A DNA stretch of 44,165 nt from a virus: positions 1 to 44,165 of IMG/VR virus record IMGVR_UViG_3300009172_001397; one strand, given 5' to 3'. Position numbers and translations under genes: made by a program. The notes under the pieces were generated by a model, which worked only from the letters and a program-made list of their open reading frames with translations, had not been told where the DNA came from and did no database searches. Below are positions 43,856 through 44,165 of this stretch, piece by piece; within the stretch, counting starts at the first letter, position 1, and every line of letters starts with the position of its first letter.

Positions 43856-44165
43856 TAGCAGCTAAACTCCTGTTGTAGTTTAATGTTATCAAAGAACTCT
43901 TTCTTTGTTCCTGAATCATCTTTAAAAGCACCTTTTAAAACAGTTGTCTGTGTAAGACTACTATTTGCCATAATGCCTCTGTTCTCACAACACCCATGTG
44001 TTGCTTGAATGTAAACACCTAAGTGTTCTGCATTAGTTGCTTTTTGAATCTCTTTAGTAATGTCATTTGCAAGTTCTTCTTGTAGCGTACCACGTCTTGC
44101 ACACCATTGTGCAATTCTAGTGTACTTACTTAGACCAATTAGTTTTTCTGCTGCAATAATACCAA
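43855..44165 (-). CDS. folE: GTP cyclohydrolase I FolE (N-terminus beyond window)
   Basis: The last 102 residues of FolE, which opens GTP to dihydroneopterin triphosphate, the entry step to both folate and deazaguanine synthesis. I translated GLSKYTRIAQWCARRGTLQE, VYIQATHGCCENRGIMANSS and LKGAFKDDS, which match the family's GLSK-x-xRI, A-x-H-x-C-x(3)-RG and G-x-F pattern. The zinc ligand in ATHGC and the neighbouring His are retained. The stop overlaps the queE start by one base, indicating an operon. The 5' part, including the first zinc ligand, lies outside the window. Confidence 0.9.
   Translation of the reverse strand, partial: GIIAAEKLIGLSKYTRIAQWCARRGTLQEELANDITKEIQKATNAEHLGVYIQATHGCCENRGIMANSSLTQTTVLKGAFKDDSGTKKEFFDNIKLQQEFSC

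Noticed and set aside
1-44165. tRNA genes, CRISPR arrays, insertion sequences or attachment sites
   Set aside because: No cloverleaf-like segment, regular short repeat array, transposase/integrase frame or terminal inverted repeat was seen. A tRNAscan or Infernal run would be the decisive test for RNA genes.

Overview
This window is a segment of a T4-like (straboviral/kyanoviral-type) marine myovirus genome. The evidence is a run of T4 baseplate homologues (gp48/54, gp53, a probable hub protein, gp5, gp25, gp6), a T4-type late sigma factor (gp55), T4-type late promoters built on TAAATA, an RNase H-like 5'-3' exonuclease, and a set of small uncharacterised proteins of the kind I recall from cyanophage and pelagiphage genomes. 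The DNA is AT-rich and densely packed with TAATG/ATGA stop-start overlaps. No tRNA, IS element, integrase or CRISPR array was seen, and there is no gene-free stretch above 300 bp. The host cannot be fixed from this window. An AT-rich marine bacterium is likely (inference).

Layout. (1) 1-776, minus strand: gp55 late sigma factor, cut by the window edge, read from a strong sigma70-type promoter. That promoter lies back-to-back with the first late promoter of the structural operon. (2) 855-34056, plus strand: the baseplate and fibre module. It holds the tail-tube cap, gp53, the putative hub protein, gp5 with a C-terminal GH19 lysozyme domain, gp25, an enlarged gp6, a 5254-residue giant virion protein, a 204-aa structural protein, and three tandem paralogous fibre-like proteins sharing an N-terminal attachment region. 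Late promoter motifs stand before gp48/54, gp6, the 204-aa gene and the third fibre gene. (3) 34078-34109: a bidirectional terminator closes the convergent junction. (4) 34125-44165, minus strand: transcription runs right to left from folE and queE (deazaguanine pathway), through small conserved genes, a FEN-type exonuclease, more small genes, a MoxR-type AAA ATPase, a metallopeptidase-VWA protein, four small proteins (possibly virion or accessory), and a fourth tail-fibre-like protein that meets the terminator.

Regulation. Four sigma70-type promoters, each with TATAAT and an exact 17-bp spacer to TTGACA or TTGACT, serve gp55, the exonuclease cluster, moxR and the VWA gene. TAAATA late promoters serve the structural genes on both strands. 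A perfect 17-bp palindrome covers the -35 box of the moxR promoter and looks like an operator. A minus-strand terminator separates moxR from the VWA gene, which then has its own promoter.

How the genes work together. gp55 redirects host RNA polymerase to the late promoters, which drive the baseplate and fibre genes. FolE and QueE would supply steps from GTP toward preQ0-type bases, used for DNA or tRNA modification. The exonuclease probably acts in replication (primer removal). The MoxR/VWA-metallopeptidase pair resembles a cellular chaperone or remodelling couple, but its phage role is unknown. The most unusual items are the giant ORF with a split FG-GAP-type propeller and repeated glycan-binding-like modules, the QueE whose [4Fe-4S] motif is interrupted by about 50 residues, the gp5 domain order, and the paired early/late promoter architecture.
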